NCBI RefSeq assembly: GCF_004360225.1
Contig: NZ_SNUA01000006.1
Coordinates: 62,001 to 126,000 of the forward strand
Source of the DNA: Alcanivorax sp. 24
GTDB lineage: Bacteria; Pseudomonadota; Gammaproteobacteria; Pseudomonadales; Alcanivoracaceae
DNA length: 64,000 bases
Direction: 5' to 3'
Shown: piece after piece, positions 16,855 through 25,099 of the stretch
How the letters are laid out: every line of letters starts with the position of its first letter
Numbering within the stretch: position 1 is the first letter of the stretch
Made by a program: the position numbers and the translations under genes
The notes under the pieces: model-generated
What the model was told of the DNA's origin: nothing
Databases searched by the model: none
The model's input: the letters and a program-made list of their open reading frames with translations, nothing else

Positions 16855-17675
16855 TGCTGCTGCTGGTGCCGTTGCTGGTGAGCGGTTGCAGCGGGGTATT
16901 CTTCTATCCGATGAAGCCCTGGGCGCAGAATCCTGCCCGCCAGGGATTGGACTACGAGGATGTGATTCTGATTCATCCGGATGGGCTGCGCCTGCACGCC
17001 TGGTGGTTGCCGGCTCGGGGGGGCAGTGTTGCCACCGTTTATTATCTGCACGGTAATGGCGAGAACATCAGTACTCACCTGGCCAATGTGCAATGGATGC
17101 CGGAGCAGGGCTTCAATGTGCTGCTGCTGGATTATCGGGGCTATGGTTTGTCGGAGGGCTCCGCCGAATTGCCGGAGGTCTTCGATGATATCCAGCTCGG
17201 GCTCGACTGGCTGGTGGCATCCGGGCGTGCCGAGGGACAGCCGATCATTCTGTTTGGCCAGAGCCTGGGGGCGGCAATGGGAACCCGGGTGTTGGCGCGA
17301 CCGGTCAATGAGGACAAAGTCCAATGCGTGGTGTTCGAAGGCGCCTTCGCCAGCTACCGGGATATTGCCAAGGATGTGATGGGGCGCAGCTGGCTGCTAT
17401 GGCCGTTGCAGTGGCTGGTGGTGCCGACGCTGCCGCCACGTGACTGGGATCCGGAAAATAACATTGCCGCTCTGGCGCCGCGCCCTTTACTGATTCTGCA
17501 CAGCCGGGAAGATCCGGTGATCCCCTACGCTCAGGGGGAGCGCTTGTACCACGCCGCCGAGGCGCCGAAGCTGTTTCAGCCGCTGCGCGGCGGTCATGGG
17601 CAGGGAACGAGAGATCCGGCGGTTCGCGCCCGGATCGTCGATTTCCTGCGCGACAAGGCGTGCCTGGGAGGCTGA
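16839..17675 (+). CDS. Alpha/beta-hydrolase lipoprotein
   Basis: About 278 residues. Start ATG 16839 is preferred over GTG 16833 and ATG 16854 because it gives a good lipoprotein signal, MVLRLMLLLVPLLVSGCSG, with lipobox LVSGC. The hydrolase fold has the oxyanion region YYLHGNGENIS, the nucleophile in LFGQSLGAAMG, an acid in ILHSREDPVIP and histidine in RGGHGQG. It is related to the serine hydrolases of the BEM46/YfhR group. It is likely anchored in the envelope and coupled to the DUF4105 gene. The substrate is unknown. It is convergent with tatC, with a REP doublet between them. Confidence 0.86.
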   Translation: MVLRLMLLLVPLLVSGCSGVFFYPMKPWAQNPARQGLDYEDVILIHPDGLRLHAWWLPARGGSVATVYYLHGNGENISTHLANVQWMPEQGFNVLLLDYRGYGLSEGSAELPEVFDDIQLGLDWLVASGRAEGQPIILFGQSLGAAMGTRVLARPVNEDKVQCVVFEGAFASYRDIAKDVMGRSWLLWPLQWLVVPTLPPRDWDPENNIAALAPRPLLILHSREDPVIPYAQGERLYHAAEAPKLFQPLRGGHGQGTRDPAVRARIVDFLRDKACLGG

Positions 17676-17691
17676 TCATCAAGCTAGCGCG

Positions 17692-17815
17692 TCCCTTCGC
17701 CAGCAGGCTGGCTCCCACATGCTACGAAGCCGCTGTGGGAGCTTGCTTGCAAGCGAATGACTAACGGTTCGGGGGCATTCGCGGCCAAGGCTGCTTCCCA
17801 CCGCTGCTTTCCAGC
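17692..17815. repeat. REP-type repeats between convergent genes
   Basis: A full REP unit GAAGCCGCTGTGGGAGCTTG... at 17726-17759 is flanked by degenerate inverted copies on the left (TTCGCCAGCAGGCTGGCTCCC, about 17696) and right (GCATTCGCGGCCAAGGCTGC, about 17774). Hairpins are possible on both strands, fitting transcript-end stabilisation between the two converging genes. Confidence 0.75.
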
Positions 17816-17850
17816 CAGGAGCGGCCAAAGAAAGTACCGCGATCAATCTC

Positions 17851-18630
17851 TCACTCGTCCTTGGCGGAAACGCCGTCGTTTTCCTCTTCCCGCTGCACCT
17901 TCTCTTTCTCGACGAAGCGTCCGAAGATCAGGCCCACTTCGAACAGCAGCCACATGGGCAGGGCGAGTAACGTCTGACTGATGATGTCCGGTGGTGTCAG
18001 CAGCATGCCGAGGACGAAACACGCCACCACCACATAGGCCCGGGAAGAGGACAGCTTGGCGGCGGTGGTGGCGCCGGAGGCGATCAGCAGGACAATGGCG
18101 ATGGGCAACTCGAAGGCGACGCCGAAAGCCAGAAACAGCGCCAGCACGAAATCCAGATAACTGCTGATGTCGGTGGATACCGCCACACCTTCCGGCGCCA
18201 CCGAGGTGAAGAACTGGAACATCAGCGGAAAGACCACGAAGTAGGCGAAGGCGGCGCCGGCATAGAACAGCAGGACGCTGCTCATCAGCAAGGGGACCGC
18301 CAGCCGCTTCTCGTGCCGGTAAAGCCCCGGGGCCACGAAGGCCCAGGCCTGATGCAGAATGACCGGGACCGCCACGAAGATGCTCAGATACAGCGTCAGC
18401 TTGAATGGCGCGAGAAAGGGCGCGGCCACGCCGGTGGCGATCATGTGGGTGTCCTCGGGCATCGCCTGCATTAGCGGCGCGGCGATCAGCGTGTACAGTT
18501 CCCGGGAAAAATAAAACAGGCACAGGAACACCACCAGAACCGCCACCACCGCACGCAGCAGACGGTTACGCAGTTCCAGGAGATGAGCTACCAGCGGTTG
18601 CGCGGTATCGCCGTGGTGCTCGTCATTCAT
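17851..18630 (-). CDS. tatC: Sec-independent translocase subunit TatC
   Basis: 259 residues with six membrane helices. It is the core receptor of the twin-arginine translocase, which exports folded proteins and binds the RR signal. The conserved N-terminal [19 protein letters not shown], the [25 protein letters not shown] loop and [15 protein letters not shown] are typical. The charged C-terminal tail ([13 protein letters not shown]) is cytoplasmic. It overlaps tatB by 8 bases and ends the minus-strand operon that starts upstream at argA or ubiE. Confidence 0.98.
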   Translation of the reverse strand: MNDEHHGDTAQPLVAHLLELRNRLLRAVVAVLVVFLCLFYFSRELYTLIAAPLMQAMPEDTHMIATGVAAPFLAPFKLTLYLSIFVAVPVILHQAWAFVAPGLYRHEKRLAVPLLMSSVLLFYAGAAFAYFVVFPLMFQFFTSVAPEGVAVSTDISSYLDFVLALFLAFGVAFELPIAIVLLIASGATTAAKLSSSRAYVVVACFVLGMLLTPPDIISQTLLALPMWLLFEVGLIFGRFVEKEKVQREEENDGVSAKDE

Positions 18631-19003
18631 CGGATTTCTTCTCCTCCGGGGTGGAAGACGCTGGCTCGGAGGGTTCGAGCGTATTCAGACGGCTTTCCGC
18701 CTTGATCGGGTCGGGCTTCTGCCGGGCCTGGGCTACCTCGTCCGGGGACAGCAGGCTGTCCTTGGCCTTGCGGATGCTGTCTTCGTCCAGCCCCATTTCC
18801 CGCATCTGTTTTTCCATGCGCTCGCGCATGTCCATGTTCAACGCTTCACGTTCCAGCTCGTTGCGCAGGTTATTGAAAGTGGAACGGGCACGACCGACCC
18901 AATAGCCCAGGGTGCGGGCCGCTTTGGGCAGGCGTTCGGGACCCAGCACCACCAGGGCGATAACAAAAATCAGCAGCAGCTCGGAAAAGCCGACGTCGAA
19001 CAT
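18623..19003 (-). CDS. tatB: Sec-independent translocase subunit TatB
   Basis: 126 residues. The N-terminal helix and hinge [26 protein letters not shown] are diagnostic for TatB, including the conserved Glu in the membrane segment. An amphipathic helix and an acidic, proline-containing tail follow ([15 protein letters not shown]). Together with TatC it forms the signal-peptide receptor. It lies 20 bases downstream of tatA and overlaps tatC. Confidence 0.97.
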   Translation of the reverse strand: MFDVGFSELLLIFVIALVVLGPERLPKAARTLGYWVGRARSTFNNLRNELEREALNMDMRERMEKQMREMGLDEDSIRKAKDSLLSPDEVAQARQKPDPIKAESRLNTLEPSEPASSTPEEKKSDE

Positions 19004-19023
19004 GGGTAGCGGCTCCGCTCAGG

Positions 19024-19251
19024 TCAGACCTGATCCTTGTCCTTTTCTTTCTGTTCCTGGGTGGTGTCGTTTTTCTCGTCGGCTAGACGCTGCTGGTCTT
19101 GCTCATTTTCGCCATCGCGCATGGAATCCTTGAAGCCCTTGACCGCGCCGCCGAGATCGTTGCCGATGTTGCGCAGCTTCTTGGTTCCGAACAGCAGAAC
19201 CACGATGGCCAGGACGATGAGCAATTGCCAAATACTGATACCGGAAAACAT
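19024..19251 (-). CDS. tatA: Sec-independent translocase subunit TatA
   Basis: 75 residues from ATG 19251 ([20 protein letters not shown]). A longer in-frame reading back to 19374 runs into hisE and is rejected. The [21 protein letters not shown] hinge and amphipathic helix are textbook TatA, and the tail is strongly charged ([17 protein letters not shown]). It forms the pore-like oligomer of the Tat system. Only 2 bases separate it from the hisE stop. Confidence 0.97.
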   Translation of the reverse strand: MFSGISIWQLLIVLAIVVLLFGTKKLRNIGNDLGGAVKGFKDSMRDGENEQDQQRLADEKNDTTQEQKEKDKDQV

Positions 19252-19253
19252 GA

Positions 19254-19583
19254 TTAATCTCCTCGAGAGGCTTTTTCTTCGTGCCCGGACAGGCCGAAGC
19301 GACGCTCCAGTTCCGCCAGCACTTGGTCGGGATGCAATCCTAGATGAGCCAGCATGACCATGGAATGAAACCACAGATCCGCGGTTTCGCTGACCAGGGC
19401 CCGGGTGTCGCCGCCGGCTTCCAGGTCCCGGGCGGCGAGCAGGGTCTCGATGGCTTCCTCGCCCACCTTCTCCAGAATCTTGTTCAGGCCCTTATGGTAC
19501 AGACTCGCCACATAGGAACTGTCCGGGTCCGCCCCCTTGCGGGCCTCCAGGACTTGGTGCAATTGGTTGAGAATATCCGACAT
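19254..19583 (-). CDS. hisE: Phosphoribosyl-ATP pyrophosphatase
   Basis: 109 residues, second step of histidine biosynthesis (PR-ATP to PR-AMP). The all-alpha MazG-like fold is shown by [31 protein letters not shown] and [18 protein letters not shown], whose EExxE and ExxD residues bind magnesium. In Pseudomonas-type genomes hisI normally lies between ubiB and hisE. Here only 44 bases separate hisE from ubiB, so hisI is absent from this spot and must lie elsewhere if present. Confidence 0.97.
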   Translation of the reverse strand: MSDILNQLHQVLEARKGADPDSSYVASLYHKGLNKILEKVGEEAIETLLAARDLEAGGDTRALVSETADLWFHSMVMLAHLGLHPDQVLAELERRFGLSGHEEKASRGD

Positions 19584-19627
19584 GGTGTCTCCAGTGCAGG
19601 CCCGTCAGTGTAGCAAAGTACGGGCCG

Positions 19628-21244
19628 CTACGCGCGCAATGACCACGCCAGCAGCACGGCGCCAGTACCGCCCAGAGGCCAGGCCCAGCCGCTACCGACC
19701 AGCAGCGCGTCAATGCCCGCCAGCAGGCCCAGGGCCACCGCGCCGACCCCGGCCAGGGCACGGCGGCGATTGTGGCGCAAGTTTGATGCCAGGCGGAATT
19801 CCAGGTCCCGTTGCCGCTGCGGATGATCGCGCAGATTCTCCAGGGCGTCACGCAGCAGATCCGGCATTTCCGGCAACTGAGCGGTCCATTCCGGCAGCCG
19901 GTTGCGCAGTTTATTGAGCGTGGCGGCGGGGCCGTATTCCTCCATCATCCACGCTTCCAGCAGCGGCCGGCCCACGGTCCAGATATCCAGTTGCGGGTAG
20001 ATGCTGCGGCCCAGACCTTCGATATGCACCAGGGTCTTCATCAACAGCACATATTGTACCGGTGCCTCAATGTGGTATTCCCGGGCCAGATCAAACAGGC
20101 GCAGGACCAGCGGGGCGAATTCCAGCTGTTCCAGCGAGGCGGAGCGAACCGGTGCCAGCAACTGGGTGGCCTCCTGTTCGAAACGGTGGCGATCGATCGG
20201 GGCGTTGCTCCAGCCCGCCCGGATCACCAGATCCACCAGCATCGGGTAATCCTCGCGCATCACCGCCAGTACCATGCGCCCGAGCACGTTGAGGTCATGG
20301 CGGGACAGGCGCCCGGCAATGGCGCAGTCCACCGCCATGTATTGGGGCAGATCCGGGGTGGCCGGATTGACGAAAATATTACCCGGGTGCATGTCGGCAT
20401 GGAAAAAATTATGCCGGAACACCTGGGCGAAGAAGATTTCCACACCGCGTTCGGCCAGGGCGCGCGGGTCGATGCCGGCCGCCTTGATGCGCTCAATGTC
20501 ATTGACCGGAATGCCGTAAATGCGATCGGAGATCATCACCTGACGGGAGGACACCTCCAGGTGCACCTCCGGGATGTGCAGCAGCGAACTGAACAGGAAA
20601 TGCCGGCGCATGGTCTCGCTGTTGCTGGCTTCCTGCTCCAGGTCCAGTTCGCCACGGATCACCGACTGGTAATCCCGCACCACCCGTACCGGGTGGAAAT
20701 AGCGGGAATCGGACCAGAGTTTCTCCAGTATCCGGGCGCCGAAACCCATTACCCGGAGGTCCCGCTCCACCTTCATTTCAACGCCGGGGCGCAGTACCTT
20801 GACCACGACTTCACGGCCGTCCAGCAAGGTGGCCGGATGCACCTGGGCCACCGAGGCGGAGGCCAGCGGCCGCTCGTCGAAGGTGGCGAACACCTGGTCG
20901 AACGGCTTAGGCAGACTGGCCTGGACCTTTCGCCGGGCTTCGCCGCCATCGAAGGGCGCCACCTGATCCTGCAGGCGCGCCAGGGATTCGGTCCAGTCCG
21001 GTGGCAGCAGATCCCGGCGAGTGGCCATCAACTGGCCGAATTTGATGAAGATCGGCCCTAACTCCTCCAGCGCCAACCGCAGACGTTCGCCTTCGCTGAG
21101 GTCGCCGGTGCCGCGCCAACTGGTTGGCACCAGGTACTGCAGAAAGACCAGCAGCGGGCGAATGGGATGCGCCGGAAGCAGGGACAGCAGACGATAGCGG
21201 CACACCACCAGGGTGACCGAGAACAAGCGGGCAAACGGTGGCAT
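19628..21244 (-). CDS. ubiB: Ubiquinone biosynthesis accessory kinase-like protein UbiB
   Basis: 538 residues, normal length. ADCK/UbiB atypical kinase fold: the KxGQ motif is FIKFGQLMATRRDLLPP (about 68-84), the Ala-rich loop is PLASASVAQVH, the catalytic-loop equivalent is NFFHADMHPGNIFV and the metal motif is VDCAIAGRL. Two hydrophobic C-terminal stretches (AVALGLLAGIDALLV, GGTGAVLLAWSL) anchor it in the inner membrane. It is needed for coenzyme Q synthesis and probably extracts or presents lipid precursors. ATG 21244 has AAGGAG upstream; an in-frame stop excludes any longer start. A 260-base nested inverted repeat separates it from ubiJ. Confidence 0.97.
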   Translation of the reverse strand: MPPFARLFSVTLVVCRYRLLSLLPAHPIRPLLVFLQYLVPTSWRGTGDLSEGERLRLALEELGPIFIKFGQLMATRRDLLPPDWTESLARLQDQVAPFDGGEARRKVQASLPKPFDQVFATFDERPLASASVAQVHPATLLDGREVVVKVLRPGVEMKVERDLRVMGFGARILEKLWSDSRYFHPVRVVRDYQSVIRGELDLEQEASNSETMRRHFLFSSLLHIPEVHLEVSSRQVMISDRIYGIPVNDIERIKAAGIDPRALAERGVEIFFAQVFRHNFFHADMHPGNIFVNPATPDLPQYMAVDCAIAGRLSRHDLNVLGRMVLAVMREDYPMLVDLVIRAGWSNAPIDRHRFEQEATQLLAPVRSASLEQLEFAPLVLRLFDLAREYHIEAPVQYVLLMKTLVHIEGLGRSIYPQLDIWTVGRPLLEAWMMEEYGPAATLNKLRNRLPEWTAQLPEMPDLLRDALENLRDHPQRQRDLEFRLASNLRHNRRRALAGVGAVALGLLAGIDALLVGSGWAWPLGGTGAVLLAWSLRA

Positions 21245-21270
21245 CAGGGCGCGGAACTCCTTGCGGACCT

Positions 21271-21523
21271 GTTCCCACCCGGTTCGATAATCGCGCCGGG
21301 GGCCGTTTTCTCACCAGCCAGGGTGCGGTGAGCGCGGTGTGGCTGGTTACATGAGCGAATCGCAACGCGGGATCGCGGGAATACGGCCCCGACCCTTCGG
21401 GTTGCGCCCCAAAGCGGGCCAGTCGGTGTTCTTCGTCGTTCATTTAGCACGCTAAACTTCTCTCCTCACGCCTTGCCTGGCCCGCTTTGGGGCGGCAACG
21501 CGACTATCGAACCGGGCGGGAAC
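21271..21523. repeat. Nested inverted repeat between ubiJ and ubiB
   Basis: Outer arms at 21271-21295 and 21499-21523 match at 23 of 25 bases (core CCCGGTTCGATA). Inner arms at 21402-21422 and 21477-21498 match except for one inserted base (core GCCCCAAAGCGGGCCAG). On the right the two arms are contiguous; on the left about 105 bases separate them. The right outer arm contains the last codons and TAG stop of ubiJ, so the end of ubiJ has an inverted copy just upstream of ubiB. Confidence 0.85.
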
Positions 21524-22136
21524 AGGCCTTCAAACGCTGAACGCGGGCTTCCAGGCGGTCCACATCACCGCGCAGCTCATCCACGTCCTGATAGAATTCG
21601 TACACTTCCCGGCGCAGTGCCAGCAGGCCGGACTCGTTGCCCAGATAGTCGCCCACCTGGTCGCCGAGGCGGCGAAACGCCTCGCGGGCCCAGCCTCCCA
21701 GGCGCAGGGCGCCCTGATGCAGGGTCTGCGCCAACTCGCCACCAAGCGCCGGCTCCAGCATGGCGCCCCAATCCAATTGCAGGTCGCGGGCCAGCTCACG
21801 CAAGGATTGCAGCAGTTCACGGTTGCCCTCGATGCGAACCGGGCCGCCGATGGCGCTGGGCTGACGTTTCCAGTCCAGCAACAGCGCGGCCAGGTCCACC
21901 GGGTTGCCGGTGACGCTGACGTCCGCCGCCGCTTCGCTGCGTAGGTACAGCTCGACGCCGTCATCCACGATCAGCAGAAACACCGAGGTGCGCGGCAAAG
22001 TGCTGTGTACCCCCAGCAGCCGGCCGGCATGCTGGCGGAGCGCGGCGGCGGTCACCGGGTCGCCGCGCAGTGCCGTGTTGATGGCCCGTTCCAGGGCGGC
22101 CACGGCGGTGGTGGAGAGCAGTCCGGGATCCGACAT
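21504..22136 (-). CDS. ubiJ: Ubiquinone biosynthesis accessory factor UbiJ (SCP2 domain)
   Basis: 210 residues. The N-terminal two thirds is an SCP2-type lipid-binding domain (ALERAINTALRGDP, VHSTLPRTSVFLLIVDDGVELYL, VTGNPVDLAALLLDW). The C-terminus is a coiled coil (DVDELRGDVDRLEARVQRLKA), as in UbiJ of E. coli, which scaffolds the soluble Ubi complex. Its start overlaps the ubiE stop (TGATG). Its final residues, CSRPVR and the TAG stop, lie inside a nested inverted repeat, so the extreme C-terminus may have been altered by that element. Confidence 0.92.
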   Translation of the reverse strand: MSDPGLLSTTAVAALERAINTALRGDPVTAAALRQHAGRLLGVHSTLPRTSVFLLIVDDGVELYLRSEAAADVSVTGNPVDLAALLLDWKRQPSAIGGPVRIEGNRELLQSLRELARDLQLDWGAMLEPALGGELAQTLHQGALRLGGWAREAFRRLGDQVGDYLGNESGLLALRREVYEFYQDVDELRGDVDRLEARVQRLKACSRPVR

Positions 22137-22894
22137 CAGGCTTTGAACCCCCGGTGCAGGGCCACCACGCCGCCGATCATGTTGAAGTATTCGGTACGCA
22201 CGAAACCGGCCTCATCCATCATGCCCTGCAACGTGTCCTGGTCCGGGTGCATGCGGATCGACTCGGCCAGGTACTGATAACTGTCGGCGTCGTTCACCAC
22301 CAGTTTGCCCAGCCGCGGCCAGACCGCGAAGGAGTACAGGTCATACAGCTTGGCGAAGGGCTTGTTCACCGGCTGCGAGAATTCCAGTACCAACAGGCGT
22401 CCGCCCGGTTTGAGCACGCGCAGCATGGAGCGCAGGGCCGCGTCCTTGTCGGTGATGTTGCGCAGACCAAAGGCGATGGTCACGCAATGGAAGCTATTGT
22501 CGGCGAAAGGAAGGTGCTCACCATTGACCTGGGCCACTTGTGTGTTGTGTCCGCAACCCGCGTCGTAGAGCCGGTCCCGGCCCACGCCCAGCATCGCGTC
22601 ATTGATGTCGGCCAGGACCACCTGGCCGGTTTCGCCGACCAGGCGGGAGAATTTGATCGCCAGATCGCCGGTGCCGCCGGCCAGATCAAGCACCCGTTGG
22701 CCCGGGCGCACCCCGGCCAGTTCGATGGTCATGCGTTTGAGGATGCGATGGCTGCCCAATGAAATCAGATCGTTCATGACATCGTATTTGGCCGCCACCG
22801 AACGGAACACGCCCGCCACCCGCTGTTGCTTTTCCTGCCAGGGAACCTGCTGGTAGCCGAAGTGGGTTACTTTGTCGTCGTTGGTGTCGGTCAT
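22136..22894 (-). CDS. ubiE: Ubiquinone/menaquinone C-methyltransferase UbiE
   Basis: 252 residues, the C-methylation step of coenzyme Q synthesis. SAM-binding motif I is [16 protein letters not shown] (about 69-84). The family signatures [25 protein letters not shown] near the N-terminus and [20 protein letters not shown] near 180 identify UbiE. The start overlaps the stop of the upstream unknown gene (ATGA), and its own stop overlaps ubiJ, so ubiE-ubiJ are translationally coupled. Confidence 0.98.
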   Translation of the reverse strand: MTDTNDDKVTHFGYQQVPWQEKQQRVAGVFRSVAAKYDVMNDLISLGSHRILKRMTIELAGVRPGQRVLDLAGGTGDLAIKFSRLVGETGQVVLADINDAMLGVGRDRLYDAGCGHNTQVAQVNGEHLPFADNSFHCVTIAFGLRNITDKDAALRSMLRVLKPGGRLLVLEFSQPVNKPFAKLYDLYSFAVWPRLGKLVVNDADSYQYLAESIRMHPDQDTLQGMMDEAGFVRTEYFNMIGGVVALHRGFKA

Positions 22895-23628
22895 GGGATG
22901 TCCTTGAACGGAAAAGGGTGCCGGCTGAACAGGCGCGTCATGATCGCGTCCTCGCGGGCCGCCACTCGCTCAAGCAGGGCGGTCACGCTGGGCACCGGTT
23001 TCATTACCCGGAAACTGCGGTCGATGAAATCATACAGGTTCGAGAAGCCCGCCGCATGAGCGGGTTTGCGCACCAGCCGGAAGGTGGTTTGCAGGGTGCG
23101 TGAGCGGATGTAGCGGTCCAGCCGGGGCCCCAGTTCCGCCACCAGCGTGATCTGTTGCCGGCGCGCGCCATCGTCACCGAGATCCCGGTAGCCTTCGGCG
23201 TAGCTGGCGGGATCCAGCGGCTGATCCAGCCGGGCTCCCAGCGTATGGACCAGGGCCTCATCCAGTTCCTGGGTGAGCATCGCCGCTTCCAGGGCCACCG
23301 CGGAGGTGGCCATGACCCGGTCGGGCAGCAACTTCAGCGCCTTGGGCAGGGCGCGGCGAATCTCGGTGGCCACCGGCAGCAGATCCTGACCACCGTAGAC
23401 ATCATCCAGCAGGAAAGTCAGCGCCGGTCGCAGCTGGTGATCGGCGAGCAGATCGGCGTGGGTCTCGGCAAGCCGCTGCCGTTGGGTGGCCCGCAGCCGT
23501 TGCAAGCGGGCCAGAAACACCGCGTCGTCAACGTGTTGGCGCAGCTGAAAAAAGCGCGCCAGGGCATGCTGCAAGCGAAGGCCGGCGGTGTCGGCGGCGC
23601 CATTGGCTGGGGACTGGGAAGTGGGCAT
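22891..23628 (-). CDS. Conserved hypothetical protein, upstream partner of ubiE
   Basis: 245 residues from ATG 23628 ([16 protein letters not shown]), 2 bases after the argA stop. A longer frame to 23670 overlaps argA and is unlikely. I do not recognise a named family. The protein looks all-helical, rich in Leu, Arg and Ala, with blocks [54 protein letters not shown] and [22 protein letters not shown]. No signal peptide or membrane segment is seen. The last block contains no obvious catalytic motif. It is sandwiched between argA and ubiE with tight spacing and a 4-base overlap, so it is expressed with them. A role in quinone or arginine metabolism cannot be claimed. Confidence 0.75.
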   Translation of the reverse strand: MPTSQSPANGAADTAGLRLQHALARFFQLRQHVDDAVFLARLQRLRATQRQRLAETHADLLADHQLRPALTFLLDDVYGGQDLLPVATEIRRALPKALKLLPDRVMATSAVALEAAMLTQELDEALVHTLGARLDQPLDPASYAEGYRDLGDDGARRQQITLVAELGPRLDRYIRSRTLQTTFRLVRKPAHAAGFSNLYDFIDRSFRVMKPVPSVTALLERVAAREDAIMTRLFSRHPFPFKDIP

Positions 23629-23630
23629 GG

Positions 23631-24941
23631 TCAGAGTGTCTTGACGAACACCTTGGAATTGCGCTGCCAATTATACAGCTGCTGCCGCTGCGCCGGCAGG
23701 CTGTGTACATCCGCGGGCTGGAATCCCTGCTCCTGAAACCAGTGGGCGGTATGGGTGGTGAGCACGAACAGCCGTTCCAATCCCTGCTCCCGCGCCCGCC
23801 GCTCCAATTGCCGCAGCAACTGAAGGCCCCGCTCGCTACTGCGATACTGCGGGTGCACGGCGACACAGGCCAACTCGCCCACTTTTTCCGCCGGGAAGGG
23901 ATAGAGTGCCGCGCAGGCGATCACCATGCCGTCCCGCTCGATGATCAGGAAGCGTTGTATCTCGCTTTCCAGCAACTCCCGGGAGCGGCGCACCAGGGTG
24001 CCGTCCGCCTCCAGCGGAGAGATCAGCTCCAGTACGCCGCCGACATCCTCGATGCGGGCGCCGCGCAGGGTTTCATAGGTCTCTCTCGTGACCATGGTGC
24101 CGCAGCCGTCACGGGTGAACAGTTCCTTCAACAGTACGCCGTCGTCGCTGGCGTCGAGCAGGTGGGCGCGTGCCACGCCGTTGCTGGCCGCGTGACACGC
24201 GGCGGTAAGGTGCCGTTCCAGAGCGCTGTCCTGTAGACGCTGTCCGGCGAGCAACCGTCCGGCTTCCTGCGGCGTCAGCTCGCGCAGTATGCGCTGGTGT
24301 TCATCGTCGATGCGCACGCCGTCGCCGAGCACGATCAGCTTGTCGGCGGCCAGGGCAATGGCGGCGGTGGAGGCCACTTCCTCCGCATTCAGATTGAACA
24401 GCTCGCCGGTGGGGGAGCTTCCCAGCGGGGATAGCAGCACCACGTTGCCGGCGTCCACCTGGCGGCGGATCGGTCCGACCTCGATGCGGCGTACCTCGCC
24501 GGTGTGCTGGTAGTCAAAGCCGTCGCGCACCCCCTTGGGCTTGGCGATGACGAAGTTGCCGCTGATCAGCTGGATCGAGGCGTTGTGCATGGGCGTGTTC
24601 GCCAACCCCATGGAAAACAGCCCTTCCAGCTTCAGCCGCAGTGCGCCCACCGCGGCAATCACCGCTTCCAGCGCGGCGCTGTCGGTGATCCGGGTGTGGT
24701 GCTCGAAATGGGTTTCCAGGCCGGCGGCATGAACGCGCCGGCTGATCTGCGGCCGGGCCCCGTGAACCAGCACCAGGCGCACGCCAAGGGTATTGAGCAG
24801 CGCCAGGTCATGCACCAATGAGGGCAGTAACGGACTGTCCAGAACCTCGCCGGTCATCATCACCACGAAAGTACGGCCACGATGCGCGTTGATGTACGGT
24901 GAGGAATTGCGGAACCAGTTCACCTGGTCGGTAGTGCTCAC
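23631..24941 (-). CDS. argA: Amino-acid N-acetyltransferase (N-acetylglutamate synthase)
   Basis: 436 residues, the classical bifunctional-looking ArgA. The amino-acid-kinase-like domain (about 1-285: FVVMMTGEVLDSPLL, RLVLVHGARPQISRRV, VVLLSPLGSSPTGELFNLNAEEVA) senses arginine. The GNAT domain (about 295-436: CGTMVTRETYETLRGA, GELACVAVHPQYRSSERGLQLLRQLE) transfers acetyl to glutamate. It catalyses the first step of arginine synthesis and is feedback-inhibited in this family. The start ATG 24941 gives MSTTDQVNWFRNSSPYINAHRG, a conserved N-terminus. An inverted CACGC array lies upstream. Confidence 0.98.
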   Translation of the reverse strand: MSTTDQVNWFRNSSPYINAHRGRTFVVMMTGEVLDSPLLPSLVHDLALLNTLGVRLVLVHGARPQISRRVHAAGLETHFEHHTRITDSAALEAVIAAVGALRLKLEGLFSMGLANTPMHNASIQLISGNFVIAKPKGVRDGFDYQHTGEVRRIEVGPIRRQVDAGNVVLLSPLGSSPTGELFNLNAEEVASTAAIALAADKLIVLGDGVRIDDEHQRILRELTPQEAGRLLAGQRLQDSALERHLTAACHAASNGVARAHLLDASDDGVLLKELFTRDGCGTMVTRETYETLRGARIEDVGGVLELISPLEADGTLVRRSRELLESEIQRFLIIERDGMVIACAALYPFPAEKVGELACVAVHPQYRSSERGLQLLRQLERRAREQGLERLFVLTTHTAHWFQEQGFQPADVHSLPAQRQQLYNWQRNSKVFVKTL

Positions 24942-25012
24942 GGTTTTTCTCGGCCAATCAAGGGGATGGGCCAGTATAGCCAGCGCCGCCAGGGCGACGC
25001 CAGGGGCCGAAG

Positions 25013-25096
25013 CACGCTTACACGCAACACGCTTGCACGCTAACCCCTAAAACCGGCGGGGCGAACCAAGCGTGTTCGCGTGCTGGCGTGTAAGCG
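25013..25096. repeat. Small element with inverted CACGC-type arrays
   Basis: The left array has four 7-8 bp units with CACGC cores (about 25013-25042). The right array (about 25068-25096) is its degenerate inverse; the outermost 11 bases CGCTTACACGC (25015-25025) and GCGTGTAAGCG (25086-25096) are exactly complementary. It lies between the 3' end of pit and the 5' side of argA and resembles the element at 29045. Confidence 0.8.
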
Positions 25097-25099
25097 AAT

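Noticed and set aside
20907-21443. Plausible-looking minus-strand ORF from 21443 across the ubiJ-ubiB gap
   Set aside because: Most of it lies inside ubiB in another frame and the rest in the nested repeat; no homologous feature recognised.
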